Position numbers and translations under genes: made by a program
In this document: piece by piece, positions 56,065 through 64,000 of the stretch
How positions within the stretch are numbered: position 1 is the first letter of the stretch
Layout of the letters: every line of letters begins with the position of its first letter
DNA from: Xanthobacter oligotrophicus
GTDB taxonomy: Bacteria > Pseudomonadota > Alphaproteobacteria > Rhizobiales > Xanthobacteraceae
Reading direction: 5' to 3'
DNA length: 64,000 nucleotides
NCBI RefSeq assembly: GCF_008364685.1
Contig: NZ_VTTL01000013.1
Span: 124,001 to 188,000, forward strand
The notes under the pieces: generated by a model
Seen by the model: only the letters and a program-made list of their open reading frames with translations
Database searches by the model: none
What the model was told of the DNA's origin: nothing

Positions 56065-56907
56065 ATGTCGCTACCCGCAGCTTCGGCTGGGGCTGATCCG
56101 GGCACGGCTGCCCTCTTGAGTATCGAGAACATTTCGCTCCGGTTCGGCGGCCTCAAGGCGCTGTCCGATGTGAGCTTCCATGTGCGCCACGGCGAGCTGT
56201 TCTCCATCATCGGGCCGAACGGCGCCGGCAAGACCTCCATGCTCAACTGCATCTCCGGGCGCTACACGCCGAGCGAGGGGCGGGTGGTGTTCGACGGCGA
56301 GAATGTGACCCGGCTGAAGCCCAACCGCCGCGCCGCCATCGGCATCGGCCGCACCTTCCAGAATCTGGCGCTGTTCAGCCACATGAGCGTGCTCGACAAC
56401 ATCATGGTCGGCCGCCACCATCTGTTGAAGAACAACTTCCTCACCGGCGCGCTCTACTGGATCGGCGGGGCGCAGAAGGAAGAGCTGGAGCATCGCCGCA
56501 AGGTGGAGGAAGTGATCGACTTCCTCGACATCCAGCATGTGCGCAAGGCCGCCGCCGGCACTCTCTCCTACGGCCTCCGGAAGCGGGTGGAGCTGGCCCG
56601 CGCGGTGGCGCTGGAACCCAAGCTCATCCTGCTCGACGAGCCCATGGCGGGCATGAACCTGGAAGAGAAGGAGGACATGGCCCGCTACATCGTCGACCTC
56701 AACGAGGAGTGGGGCATGACCATCATCATGATCGAGCACGACATGGGGGTGGTGATGGACATTTCCCACCGCGTCATGGTGCTGGATTTCGGCAAGAAGC
56801 TGGTGGAGGGCGAGCCCGCCGAGGTGCTGGCCGATCCGCATGTGCGCAAGGCCTATCTGGGCGAGGACGATCTCGACGAGGCGGCCCCCGCCGCCATGAC
56901 CGCGTGA
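56065..56907 (+). CDS. livG: ABC transporter ATP-binding protein, LivG type
   Basis: 280 residues from ATG 56065, preceded by GAGGGAGGGGA; a longer frame begins inside operator 2 and is not used. Walker A is GPNGAGKTSMLNCISG near residue 51, the signature is LSYGLRKRVELARAVAL near 168, Walker B is LILLDEPMAGM near 190, and the H-loop is IEHDMGVVMDISHRV near 225. The C-terminal extension is the HAAT type. It energises the membrane pair encoded downstream. The substrate is unlikely to be only branched-chain amino acids given the CoA ligase that follows. Confidence 0.92.
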   Translation: MSLPAASAGADPGTAALLSIENISLRFGGLKALSDVSFHVRHGELFSIIGPNGAGKTSMLNCISGRYTPSEGRVVFDGENVTRLKPNRRAAIGIGRTFQNLALFSHMSVLDNIMVGRHHLLKNNFLTGALYWIGGAQKEELEHRRKVEEVIDFLDIQHVRKAAAGTLSYGLRKRVELARAVALEPKLILLDEPMAGMNLEEKEDMARYIVDLNEEWGMTIIMIEHDMGVVMDISHRVMVLDFGKKLVEGEPAEVLADPHVRKAYLGEDDLDEAAPAAMTA

Positions 56908-56915
56908 GGTCCGCC

Positions 56916-58880
56916 ATGTCCGATATCACCGCCGCCCCCCTTGCAGCCTATCCGGACGTTGCCGTCCACGACACCATGCCGAAGCTGCTGGCGCTCAACG
57001 CCCGCACCCACCCGAACGACACCTGGCTGCGCGAGAAGGACCTCGGCATCTGGATCTCTTACACCTGGGCGCAGGTGGCCGAGCGGGTGCGCAACATCAC
57101 CCTCGGCTTCACCACGCTGGGGGTGGCCCGCGGCGACGTGATTGGGCTGCTGGGCGACAACCGCCCCGAATGGCTGATGGGCGAGATCGCCACCCACGCG
57201 CTGGGCGGCATGAGCCTCGGCATCTATCGCGACGCCCTCGGGGACGAGGTGGCCTATCTCATCACCTATGCGGACGTGGCGGTGGTGTTCGCCGAGGACG
57301 AGGAGCAGGTGGACAAGCTGCTCTCCCTCGAGGAGAAGATCCCCACCGTCCGCCACATCGTCTATGCGGACCCGCGCGGCATCCGCAAATATGACGACCC
57401 GCGCCTGATCTCCCTGAAGGATCTGGAAGCGCGCGGCGCGGCGGAGGCGGCGCGCGATCCCGCCGCCTATGACCGGCTGGTGGCGCAGGGCAAGGCTGAC
57501 GACGTGGCCATCCTGTGCACCACCTCGGGCACCACGTCCCATCCCAAGCTCGCCATGCTCACCGGCGGCGCGCTGCTGCGCCACTGCCGCGCCTATCTGG
57601 ACATGGACCCGCGCACCAGCGCCGACGAATATGTCAGCGTGCTGCAGATGCCGTGGATCATGGAGCAGATCTACGCCTTCGGCCAGGCGCTCATCTCCCG
57701 CATGAAGGTGAACTTCGTGGAGGAGCAGGAGACGCTCATGGCCGACATGCGCGAGATCGGCCCCTCCTTCGTGCTGTTCGCCCCCCGGGTGTGGGAGCAG
57801 ATCGCCGCCGACGTGCGCTCCCGCATGATGGATTCTTCGGCCCTGAAGCGCGGCATGTTCGAGCTGGGCATGAAGCTGGGGCTGAAGGCGCTGGACCAGG
57901 GCCGGCGCTCGCCTTTGGCGGACTTCATCCTGTTCCGGGCGCTGCGCGACCGGCTCGGCTTCTCGCACCTGAAATCCGCCGCCACCGGAGGCGCTGCGCT
58001 GGGGCCGGACACCTTCCGCTTCTTCCTGGCGCTCGGCGTGCCCATGCGCCAGCTCTACGGCCAGACCGAGCTGCTCGGCGCCTATACGCTGCACAAGGCG
58101 CAGGACGTGGATTTCGACACCGTGGGCGTGCCCTTCGACGGCGTGGAGATCCGCATCGACGATCCCGATCCCAACGGCCTCGGTGAGGTGGTGACGCGCC
58201 ACGGCAACGCCTTCACCGGCTACTTCCGCAATGACGAGGAGACCGCGAAATCCTTCGTGGACGGCGGCTGGATGCGCACCGGCGATGCCGGCTTCTTCAA
58301 CACGCGCGGCCACCTCGTGGTCATCGACCGCATCCGCGACATGGCGCAGACGGCGCATGGCGATCGCTTCTCGCCGCAATACATCGAGAACAAGCTGAAG
58401 TTCTCGCCCTATGTGGCCGAGGCGGTGGTGCTGGGCGATGGGCGTGACAGCCTCGCCGCGCTCATTTGCATCCGCTTCTCCATCGTCTCCAAATGGGCGG
58501 AGAAGAACCGCATCTCGTTCACCACCTATACGGACCTCTCGGCCCGGCCCGAGGTCATCGCGCTGTTGCGCAAGGAAGTGGAGGCGGTGAACCGCACCCT
58601 GCCGGAGAAGCAGCGCATCGGCCGCTTCCTCCTGCTCTACAAGGAGCTGGACGCCGACGACGGCGAGCTGACGCGCACCCGCAAGGTGCGCCGGGGCGTC
58701 ATCAACGAGCGCTACGGCACCATCATCGACGCCATGTACGCGGGCGAGAAGGTGATCGACGTGGACACCACCATCACCTTCCAGGACGGCACCCGCCAGC
58801 GCATCCAGACCAAGCTCGATGTCATCGACCTCGGCGCGCCATCGCCCCGCAAGGACGACGGGAAGAGGAGGGCGGCATGA
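56916..58880 (+). CDS. AMP-dependent long-chain-type acyl-CoA synthetase
   Basis: 654 residues from ATG 56916, 8 bases after livG. The ANL motifs are intact: the ATP loop CTTSGTTSHPKLAML near residue 203, MRQLYGQTELLGAYT near 383, GWMRTGDAGFF near 452 and VIDRIRDMAQTAHGDRFSP near 470. It belongs to the large FadD15/long-chain group that often clusters with liv transporters in alpha- and betaproteobacteria. It would activate an imported acid to its CoA thioester. The true substrate (aryl, alicyclic or fatty acid) cannot be read. The intact motifs contrast with the broken ones in the divergent regulator. Confidence 0.9.
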   Translation: MSDITAAPLAAYPDVAVHDTMPKLLALNARTHPNDTWLREKDLGIWISYTWAQVAERVRNITLGFTTLGVARGDVIGLLGDNRPEWLMGEIATHALGGMSLGIYRDALGDEVAYLITYADVAVVFAEDEEQVDKLLSLEEKIPTVRHIVYADPRGIRKYDDPRLISLKDLEARGAAEAARDPAAYDRLVAQGKADDVAILCTTSGTTSHPKLAMLTGGALLRHCRAYLDMDPRTSADEYVSVLQMPWIMEQIYAFGQALISRMKVNFVEEQETLMADMREIGPSFVLFAPRVWEQIAADVRSRMMDSSALKRGMFELGMKLGLKALDQGRRSPLADFILFRALRDRLGFSHLKSAATGGAALGPDTFRFFLALGVPMRQLYGQTELLGAYTLHKAQDVDFDTVGVPFDGVEIRIDDPDPNGLGEVVTRHGNAFTGYFRNDEETAKSFVDGGWMRTGDAGFFNTRGHLVVIDRIRDMAQTAHGDRFSPQYIENKLKFSPYVAEAVVLGDGRDSLAALICIRFSIVSKWAEKNRISFTTYTDLSARPEVIALLRKEVEAVNRTLPEKQRIGRFLLLYKELDADDGELTRTRKVRRGVINERYGTIIDAMYAGEKVIDVDTTITFQDGTRQRIQTKLDVIDLGAPSPRKDDGKRRAA

Positions 58881-58944
58881 TGGTCTGTTCCGTTTCGCTC
58901 CGGCTTTCGCCCTCTGCGTGCAGAACCATTGCCGGTGCGGCATC

Positions 58945-58996
58945 CCGCCGCCCCTTCCCCCTCCCAACCCTCCCCCGCAAGCGGGAGAGGGCTTTT
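58945..58996 (+). repeat. family II palindromic repeat, copy A
   Basis: The core hairpin CCCTC-C-CCCGC-AA-GCGGG-A-GAGGG lies at 58968-58991 and is followed by CTTTTG. It lies in the gap between the acyl-CoA synthetase gene and livH and could partly terminate or process the operon mRNA. It is similar over about 50 bp to 63409-63457. Confidence 0.75.
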
Positions 58997-59010
58997 GACG
59001 GGAGCCTCTG

Positions 59011-59904
59011 ATGCAATCCCAGCTCCTTCTCCAGCTCATCATCAACGGGCTCATCATCGGCACGCTCTATGGCGTGGTGGGCATGTGCTTCGTGCTCATC
59101 TACAAGGCGTCGCAGGTGGTGAACTTCGCCCAGGGCGAGTTCCTGCTCATCGGCGCCTGGACCTGCTGGTGGCTGCTGACGGCGTGGAACATCCCCTTCT
59201 TCTGGGGTTTCCTCATCGCCGTGTGCTTCATGATGGTGTTCGGCATCGTGGTGCAGATGGTGGTGCTGCGCCCGCTCATCGGCGAGCCGATCATCTCGGT
59301 GATCATGGTCACCATCGGCATGTCCATCTTCTTCCAGGCGCTGATGAAGTGGATGTTCGGCACCTTCGCCCAGCCGTTCCCGCCCATCTTCAGCGTGGAC
59401 AAGGTGAACATCCTCGGCCTGCAGGTGCAGACCGCTTACCTGATGTCCACCGGCGTCAGCCTTGCCATCATGGCCGGCTTTGCGTGGTTCTTTAAGTATT
59501 CGCGGCTGGGGCTCGCCATGCGCGCCACCGCCTTTTCCCAGCAGGTGGCGCAGTCGCTGGGCATCTCGGTGCGCCAGGTGTTCGCCCTGTCCTGGGGCAT
59601 CTCGGCGGCGGTGTCGGCGGTGGCCGGCGTGGTGGTGGGCATCGTGAACGGGGTGTCCTCCGCGCTGTCCTATTTCGGCATCAAGGTGTTCCCGGCGGTG
59701 ATCCTCGGCGGTCTCGACAGCGTGTTCGGCGCGGTGGTGGGCGGCCTCATCATGGGCTTGCTGGAAAACCTCGCCCAGTTCGTCGACAGCCAGTACCTGA
59801 AATGGGGCAACCTCTATGAGATCGTCCCGTTCTACGCGCTCATCATCATCCTGATGATCAAGCCCTACGGGCTGTTCGGCACCCGCGACATCGAGAGGGT
59901 CTGA
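59011..59904 (+). CDS. livH: ABC transporter permease, LivH type
   Basis: 297 residues with about eight membrane segments. The LivH opening LIINGLIIGTLYGVVGMCFVLIYKA is followed by NFAQGEFLLIGAW near residue 37, the EAA-like loop GLAMRATAFSQQVAQSLGIS near 170, and KVFPAVILGGLDSVFGAVVGG near 230. It forms the inner-membrane channel with the permease encoded next. The gap to the acyl-CoA synthetase gene is 130 bases and holds a repeat. Confidence 0.93.
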   Translation: MQSQLLLQLIINGLIIGTLYGVVGMCFVLIYKASQVVNFAQGEFLLIGAWTCWWLLTAWNIPFFWGFLIAVCFMMVFGIVVQMVVLRPLIGEPIISVIMVTIGMSIFFQALMKWMFGTFAQPFPPIFSVDKVNILGLQVQTAYLMSTGVSLAIMAGFAWFFKYSRLGLAMRATAFSQQVAQSLGISVRQVFALSWGISAAVSAVAGVVVGIVNGVSSALSYFGIKVFPAVILGGLDSVFGAVVGGLIMGLLENLAQFVDSQYLKWGNLYEIVPFYALIIILMIKPYGLFGTRDIERV

Positions 59905-59907
59905 TCC

Positions 59908-60978
59908 ATGGCCATCGACACCCTGCGCCCGTGCGGCGACTACCGCACCAGCTACAAGGCCGACCAGACCATCTTCGCGACCCGCCTCACCATGCTGTTC
60001 TGCGTGGCGGGCGTGGTGCTGGCCTGTTTCGCGCCCTTCTTCTTCTCGCGCTACATTCTGAGCCTGATGATCCAGATCGGCTATCTGGGCATCGCCGCGC
60101 TGGGGCTGAACATCCTCGTCGGCTTCTCCGGGCAGATCTCGGTGGGCCACGCGGTGTTCTTCGGCTTCGGCGGCTTCGCCTCCGCCTTCCTCGCCGACAA
60201 GGGCGTGCCGGTGCCGCTGGCCATCGTGCTGGCGGGGCTGTGGACGACCGCGGTGGGCCTTCTGTTCGGCCTGCCGGCGGCGCGGGTGAAGGGGCTGTAT
60301 CTCGCCATCGCCACGCTCGCCGCCCAGTTCATTCTGCAGGATTTCTTCGTGCGGGCGGAATGGTTCACCGGCGGCACACACGGCGCCATGGCCGCGCCCT
60401 TCACCCTGTTCGGCTACGACCTGTCCGGCGACGATCGTTATTTCTACGTGGTGCTGTTCTTCGTGGTGGTCATGTATCTGGGCGCCGCCAACCTCATGCG
60501 CTCGCGCGATGGCCGGGCGCTGATCGCGGTGCGCGACCATTATCTCTCCGCCGAGATGATGGGCGTGAACCTCACCAAGTACCGCACCATGGCGTTCGGC
60601 ATCTCCTCCTTCTATGCCGGCATCGGTGGCGCGCTCTATGCGCACTATGTGGGCTTCATGTCGGTGGAGGGGCTGGATATCCTGTTCTCCATCCAGTTCC
60701 TCGGCATGATCATCATCGGCGGGCTCGGCTCCATCATGGGCTCGCTCATGGGCACCATCTTCATGGTGCTTTTGCCCGAGGCCACCGGCTGGCTCGCCTC
60801 GGCCCTGTCGGGTAGCGTCATCGACCAGGTGCTGCACCTGAAGGACGGCCTCACCTACATGCGCGAGATGCTGATCGGCCTCACCATCATCCTGTTCCTG
60901 ATCTTCGAGCCGGACGGCCTCGCCCACCGCTGGCGCCTCATCAAGGCCTATTGGAAACTCTATCCCTTCTCTTACTGA
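59908..60978 (+). CDS. livM: ABC transporter permease, LivM type
   Basis: 356 residues, starting 3 bases after livH. It has about nine membrane segments: IAALGLNILVGFSGQISVGHAVFFG near residue 65, the coupling loop GRALIAVRDHYLSAEMMGVN near 200, and SIQFLGMIIIGGLGSIMGSLMGT near 262. The N-terminal 25 residues (CGDYRTSYKADQTIF) are typical of the aromatic-acid-associated LivM subgroup rather than E. coli LivM, from memory. It is followed at once by a family I repeat fragment. Confidence 0.93.
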   Translation: MAIDTLRPCGDYRTSYKADQTIFATRLTMLFCVAGVVLACFAPFFFSRYILSLMIQIGYLGIAALGLNILVGFSGQISVGHAVFFGFGGFASAFLADKGVPVPLAIVLAGLWTTAVGLLFGLPAARVKGLYLAIATLAAQFILQDFFVRAEWFTGGTHGAMAAPFTLFGYDLSGDDRYFYVVLFFVVVMYLGAANLMRSRDGRALIAVRDHYLSAEMMGVNLTKYRTMAFGISSFYAGIGGALYAHYVGFMSVEGLDILFSIQFLGMIIIGGLGSIMGSLMGTIFMVLLPEATGWLASALSGSVIDQVLHLKDGLTYMREMLIGLTIILFLIFEPDGLAHRWRLIKAYWKLYPFSY

Positions 60979-60982
60979 TCAA

Positions 60983-61004
60983 AAGCCCGCGCGGCGCTTG
61001 AGCG
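60983..61004 (+). repeat. family I repeat, partial copy F after livM
   Basis: AAGCCCGCGCGGCGCTTGAG-CG, 4 bases after the livM stop. It matches the GGTCAAGCCCGCGCGGCG-CTTGAGCG core of copies D1 and E. Confidence 0.65.
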
Positions 61005-61008
61005 GTTC

Positions 61009-61040
61009 AAGGTGCGGATGCGTCAGCATCCTCGCACCTT
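61009..61040 (+). other. bulged hairpin before the binding-protein gene
   Basis: AAGGTGCG/CGCACCTT lower stem (8 bp, extendable to 9), 2-base 3' bulge (CT), upper stem GATGC/GCATC, loop GTCA. It has the same architecture as 6778-6809. It may protect or delimit the binding-protein mRNA, which is often made in excess over the permeases. Confidence 0.6.
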
Positions 61041-61109
61041 GGTGAAAGACCCTGGACAGAGGCCACGCAGAACGGCCCGTCCAAAACGGAAACCCAAGGA
61101 GAGAACAAG

Positions 61110-62390
61110 ATGAAGAAGATCGCTTTGTCCCTCGTCTCGGCGCTGGCGCTCACGGCCGCCGCGCCGGCTCTGGCCCAGTCCATCAACATCGGCCATCTCG
61201 CCGATTATTCCGGCGGCACCTCGGACGTGGGCCAGCCCTATGGGCAGGCCGTCCAGGACACCATCGCCTGGATCAACGCCAATGGCGGCGTCAACGGCAA
61301 GAAGATCGATTCCGACTTCAACGAATACGGCTACCAGGTGCCGCGCGCGCTGGCCGCCTTCAAGAAGTGGGTCGGCACCAACAAGGTGGTGGCCATCCAG
61401 GGCTGGGGCACGGCGGATACCGAGGCCCTCGTGGGCATGGTGACCAAGGAAGAGATTCCCTATTATTCCGGCTCCTATTCCGCCTCCCTCACCGACCCCA
61501 AGGGCAAGGTGAACGAGAAGAGCGAGCGCGCCGCGCCGTTCAACTTCTTCTACGGCCCGTCCTATTCGGACGCCGCCCGCGCCATGGTGAAGTGGGCCGC
61601 CGACGACTGGAAGGCCAAGGGCAAGCCCGGCAAGCCCAAGTGGGTGCACATGGGCGCCAACCATCCCTTCCCCAACTCGCCCAAGGCGGCCGCCGATGCT
61701 TATGCGAAGGAGCTGGGCTTCGAGGTTCTGGACCCCATCACCTTCGCCCTCACGCCGGGTGACTACACCCCCCAGTGCCTGACCTTGAAGCAGTCGGGCG
61801 CCAACTACGCCTATCTCGGCAACACCGCCGGCTCCAACATCTCGGTGCTGAAGGCCTGCAAGACGGCGGGCGTGGACGTGCAGTTCTTCGGCAATGTCTG
61901 GGGCATGGACGAGAACGCCGCCAAGGCCGCCGGCGAGGCGGCGAACGGCGTCGTGTTCCCGGTGCGCACCGGCGTCACCTGGGCCGGCAGCGCGCCGGGC
62001 ATGGCGACCATGAAGGAGATTTCCAAGATCTCCGATCCCTCCGGCACCGCCTATCGGCCAGTGCACTACCTCGCCGCCGTCTGCACCGCCCTCTACATGA
62101 AGGAGGCCATGGAGTGGGCGGACAAGAACGGCGGCGTGACCGGCGTGAAGATCCGCGACGGCATGTACCAGAAGAGCGACTGGGTGCCGAAGGGCACCGA
62201 GGGCGTGTGCAATCCCTCCACCTGGACCGCCACCGACCACCGCCCCACCACCCGTGTCGACCTCTACCGCTCGGTGGTGAACGGCCCCACCGACGCCTCC
62301 GTGGCGGACCTGGTGAAGAGCGGCGTCATCAAGCTGGAGAAGGTCGCCACCATCGACCTGCCGCGCAAGACGGAATTGCAAGGCTGGTGA
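61110..62390 (+). CDS. ABC transporter substrate-binding protein (LivK/HAAT-type)
   Basis: 426 residues. A signal peptide is visible (MKKIALSLVSALALTAAAPALAQ, cleavage after ALA). A periplasmic-binding type I fold follows: INIGHLADYSGGTSDVGQPYG, AAFKKWVGTNKVVAIQGWGTADTEAL, VTKEEIPYYSGSYSASLTDP. Two cysteine-containing segments (TPQCLTLKQSG, EGVCNPSTW) may form disulfides. It delivers the substrate to the LivHM permease. The ligand is not branched-chain amino acid by sequence resemblance alone; relatives near CoA ligases bind aromatic or other carboxylates. Confidence 0.9.
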   Translation: MKKIALSLVSALALTAAAPALAQSINIGHLADYSGGTSDVGQPYGQAVQDTIAWINANGGVNGKKIDSDFNEYGYQVPRALAAFKKWVGTNKVVAIQGWGTADTEALVGMVTKEEIPYYSGSYSASLTDPKGKVNEKSERAAPFNFFYGPSYSDAARAMVKWAADDWKAKGKPGKPKWVHMGANHPFPNSPKAAADAYAKELGFEVLDPITFALTPGDYTPQCLTLKQSGANYAYLGNTAGSNISVLKACKTAGVDVQFFGNVWGMDENAAKAAGEAANGVVFPVRTGVTWAGSAPGMATMKEISKISDPSGTAYRPVHYLAAVCTALYMKEAMEWADKNGGVTGVKIRDGMYQKSDWVPKGTEGVCNPSTWTATDHRPTTRVDLYRSVVNGPTDASVADLVKSGVIKLEKVATIDLPRKTELQGW

Positions 62391-62403
62391 ACGGAACAGC
62401 GAG

Positions 62404-62512
62404 CGTCATGGCCGGGCTTGTCCCGGCCATCCACGCCCGGCGGCCGGGCACCACGCCTCAATGTCGTGCAAGCGGCACGGCGTGGATGCCCGGGACAAGC
62501 CCGGGCATGACG
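62404..62512. repeat. family III palindromic repeat, inverted pair (copy B)
   Basis: A left arm (62404-62437: CGTCATGGCCGGGCTTGTCC, then CGGCCATCCACGCC) and a right arm (62474-62512: GGCACGGCGTGGATGCCCGG, then GACAAGCCCGGGCATGACG) are inverted relative to each other around 36 bases. Each arm is itself a hairpin. It lies between the binding-protein gene and livF. Similar CGTCATG/CATGACG-bordered palindromes are common in Rhizobiales genomes. Confidence 0.85.
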
Positions 62513-62523
62513 GTTCGACAGGG

Positions 62524-63381
<858 letters not shown>

Positions 63382-63408
63382 CGGCTTGAACATGGCTTTC
63401 GGCCCCGC

Positions 63409-63457
63409 CGGCTCCGCCCCCACCCAATCCTCCGCCGCAAGCGGGAGAAGGCTTTTC
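63409..63457 (+). repeat. family II palindromic repeat, copy B
   Basis: CCTCCGCCGCAAGCGGGAGA-AGGCTTTT at 63429-63456, with similarity to copy A continuing upstream. A purine-rich inverted part of the same family (GGGGGAGGG-type) lies at 63550-63575. Confidence 0.65.
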
Positions 63458-63523
63458 CCGCTTGCTCCGCCGTGGCCCCCCTCCCGCCCGAGGACGGATG
63501 TTTCCGGCCTCGGCTCATGGGAA

Positions 63524-63549
63524 CCGAACTCGGCAACAGCCGAGTTCGG
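63524..63549 (+). other. 11-bp perfect hairpin before the PaaK-like gene
   Basis: CCGAACTCGGC-AACA-GCCGAGTTCGG, a perfect stem with a 4-base loop, 71 bases before ATG 63621. Its stem core (ACTCGG/CCGAGT) recalls the hairpin after ppsR (16313-16340). No T-run follows. Confidence 0.55.
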
Positions 63550-63620
63550 GCGGGGGAGGGCTGGGGAGGGGGCAAGGGCGTGCGGTTTCCAACGTGTCCC
63601 GCGGCAATAGAGACTGTCAG

Positions 63621-64000
63621 ATGACCGATCCGAACCGCCATTACGATGCCTGCGAGATCCGCGATCCCGAAGCCCGCGAACAGGCGCTGATGGCGGCGCT
63701 TGCCGCCCAGGTCGCCCACGCCAGGGCGAAGGCGCCTTACTTCGCGAGCCTCTTCAAGGACGTGGACCCGCAGGCGGTGAACACCCGCGCCGCTCTCGCA
63801 AAGCTCCCGGTCACCCGCAAGTCGGACCTGCTGGAGATCCAGCCGAAGAGCTACCCCTTCGGCGGGCTCAATGCGACGGCGCCGGGCAAGCTGGCGCGCA
63901 TCTTCATGTCGCCGGGGCCGATCTATGATGCGGAAGGCCATGGCGCCGATTTCTGGCGGTTCGCGCGCGGCCTGTTCGCCGCCGGCTTCCGCGCCGGCGA
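63621..64000 (+). CDS. phenylacetate--CoA ligase (PaaK) family protein, N-terminal part
   Basis: ATG 63621 opens a frame of 126 codons to the window end with no stop. It begins MTDPNRHYDACEIRDPEARE, continues with AAQVAHARAKAPYFASLF and LAKLPVTRKSDLLEIQ, the PaaK-type N-terminal region, then IFMSPGPIYDAEGHG at the place of the SSGTTG-like loop. This loop is variant: MSPGPIYD lacks the usual Ser/Gly/Thr run, as in several PaaK paralogues next to liv operons. It would be a second CoA ligase of the operon. The rest lies outside the window. Confidence 0.8.
   Translation, partial: MTDPNRHYDACEIRDPEAREQALMAALAAQVAHARAKAPYFASLFKDVDPQAVNTRAALAKLPVTRKSDLLEIQPKSYPFGGLNATAPGKLARIFMSPGPIYDAEGHGADFWRFARGLFAAGFRAG

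Noticed and set aside
62461-62523. N-terminal extension of livF from ATG 62461
   Set aside because: The extra residues are a translation of the family III repeat and not ABC-ATPase sequence.

Overview
The window reads as chromosomal DNA of a high-GC alphaproteobacterium, most likely Hyphomicrobiales (Rhizobiales) and possibly Xanthobacteraceae. The grounds are the hemE / PPDK-regulator gene pair flanking an origin-like region with CtrA-type boxes and GANTC sites, a MucR/Ros regulator, a PraR-like regulator between lnt and metK, and Rhizobiales-style intergenic palindromes. The family assignment is inference from gene content; no database search was possible.

Layout. 1-7513 (+): miaB (partial)-phoH-ybeY-corC/tlyC-lnt-praR-like-metK-trmB. 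7544-11674 (-): nfu, tsaB, rimI, fur-like, plsC/olsA-like, SDR, mostly joined by ATGA overlaps. 12058-15080 (-): rho, hemJ, hemE. 15081-15418: putative chromosomal replication origin. 15419-19312 (+): ppsR-maf-aroE-coaE-dnaQ. 19503-21512 (-): DUF255 thioredoxin-like protein. 21648-27533 (+): mnmE-mnmG-rsmG-parA-parB with two parS sites. 27631-28098 (-): mucR, then an AT-rich 1-kb stretch with no gene, then recR (+). 29707-36698 (-): lolA-like, ftsK, aminotransferase, ribF, HAD hydrolase. 36927-47375 (-): the first half of the dcw division/wall cluster (mraZ-rsmH-ftsL-ftsI-murE-murF-mraY-murD), with a DUF2892 gene inserted on the opposite strand and the cluster ending after murD. 47721-53978 (-): a leucine/isovalerate degradation operon (MCC beta, methylglutaconyl-CoA hydratase, MCC alpha, HMG-CoA lyase) with a TetR regulator. 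54261-55895 (-): an IclR-type DNA-binding domain fused to a degenerate, truncated acyl-CoA synthetase domain. 56065-64000 (+): a divergent operon of a branched-chain-amino-acid-type ABC transporter interleaved with an acyl-CoA synthetase and a PaaK-like CoA ligase (running off the end).

Main candidate for a new system: the IclR-HTH/acyl-CoA-synthetase fusion and its divergent uptake-plus-CoA-activation operon. The intergenic region holds two near-identical perfect palindromes (arms GTCTCA/TGAGAC, 5-bp spacer) whose centres are 105 bp apart, about ten helical turns. The synthetase-like domain has lost its ATP-binding loop and its C-terminal lid, so it looks like a catalytically dead ligand sensor. 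This resembles in principle BzdR/BoxR, where a metabolic-enzyme fold is fused to an HTH domain.

Other notable structure: the origin with two perfect TTAA-N7-TTAA boxes; a mosaic palindromic repeat family that sits just after stop codons; a His/Gly/Pro-rich tail on MurD; a MucR lacking two zinc ligands; a 10-bp-phased TGGG array upstream of mraZ; and a gene-order inversion in the left 7.5 kb.
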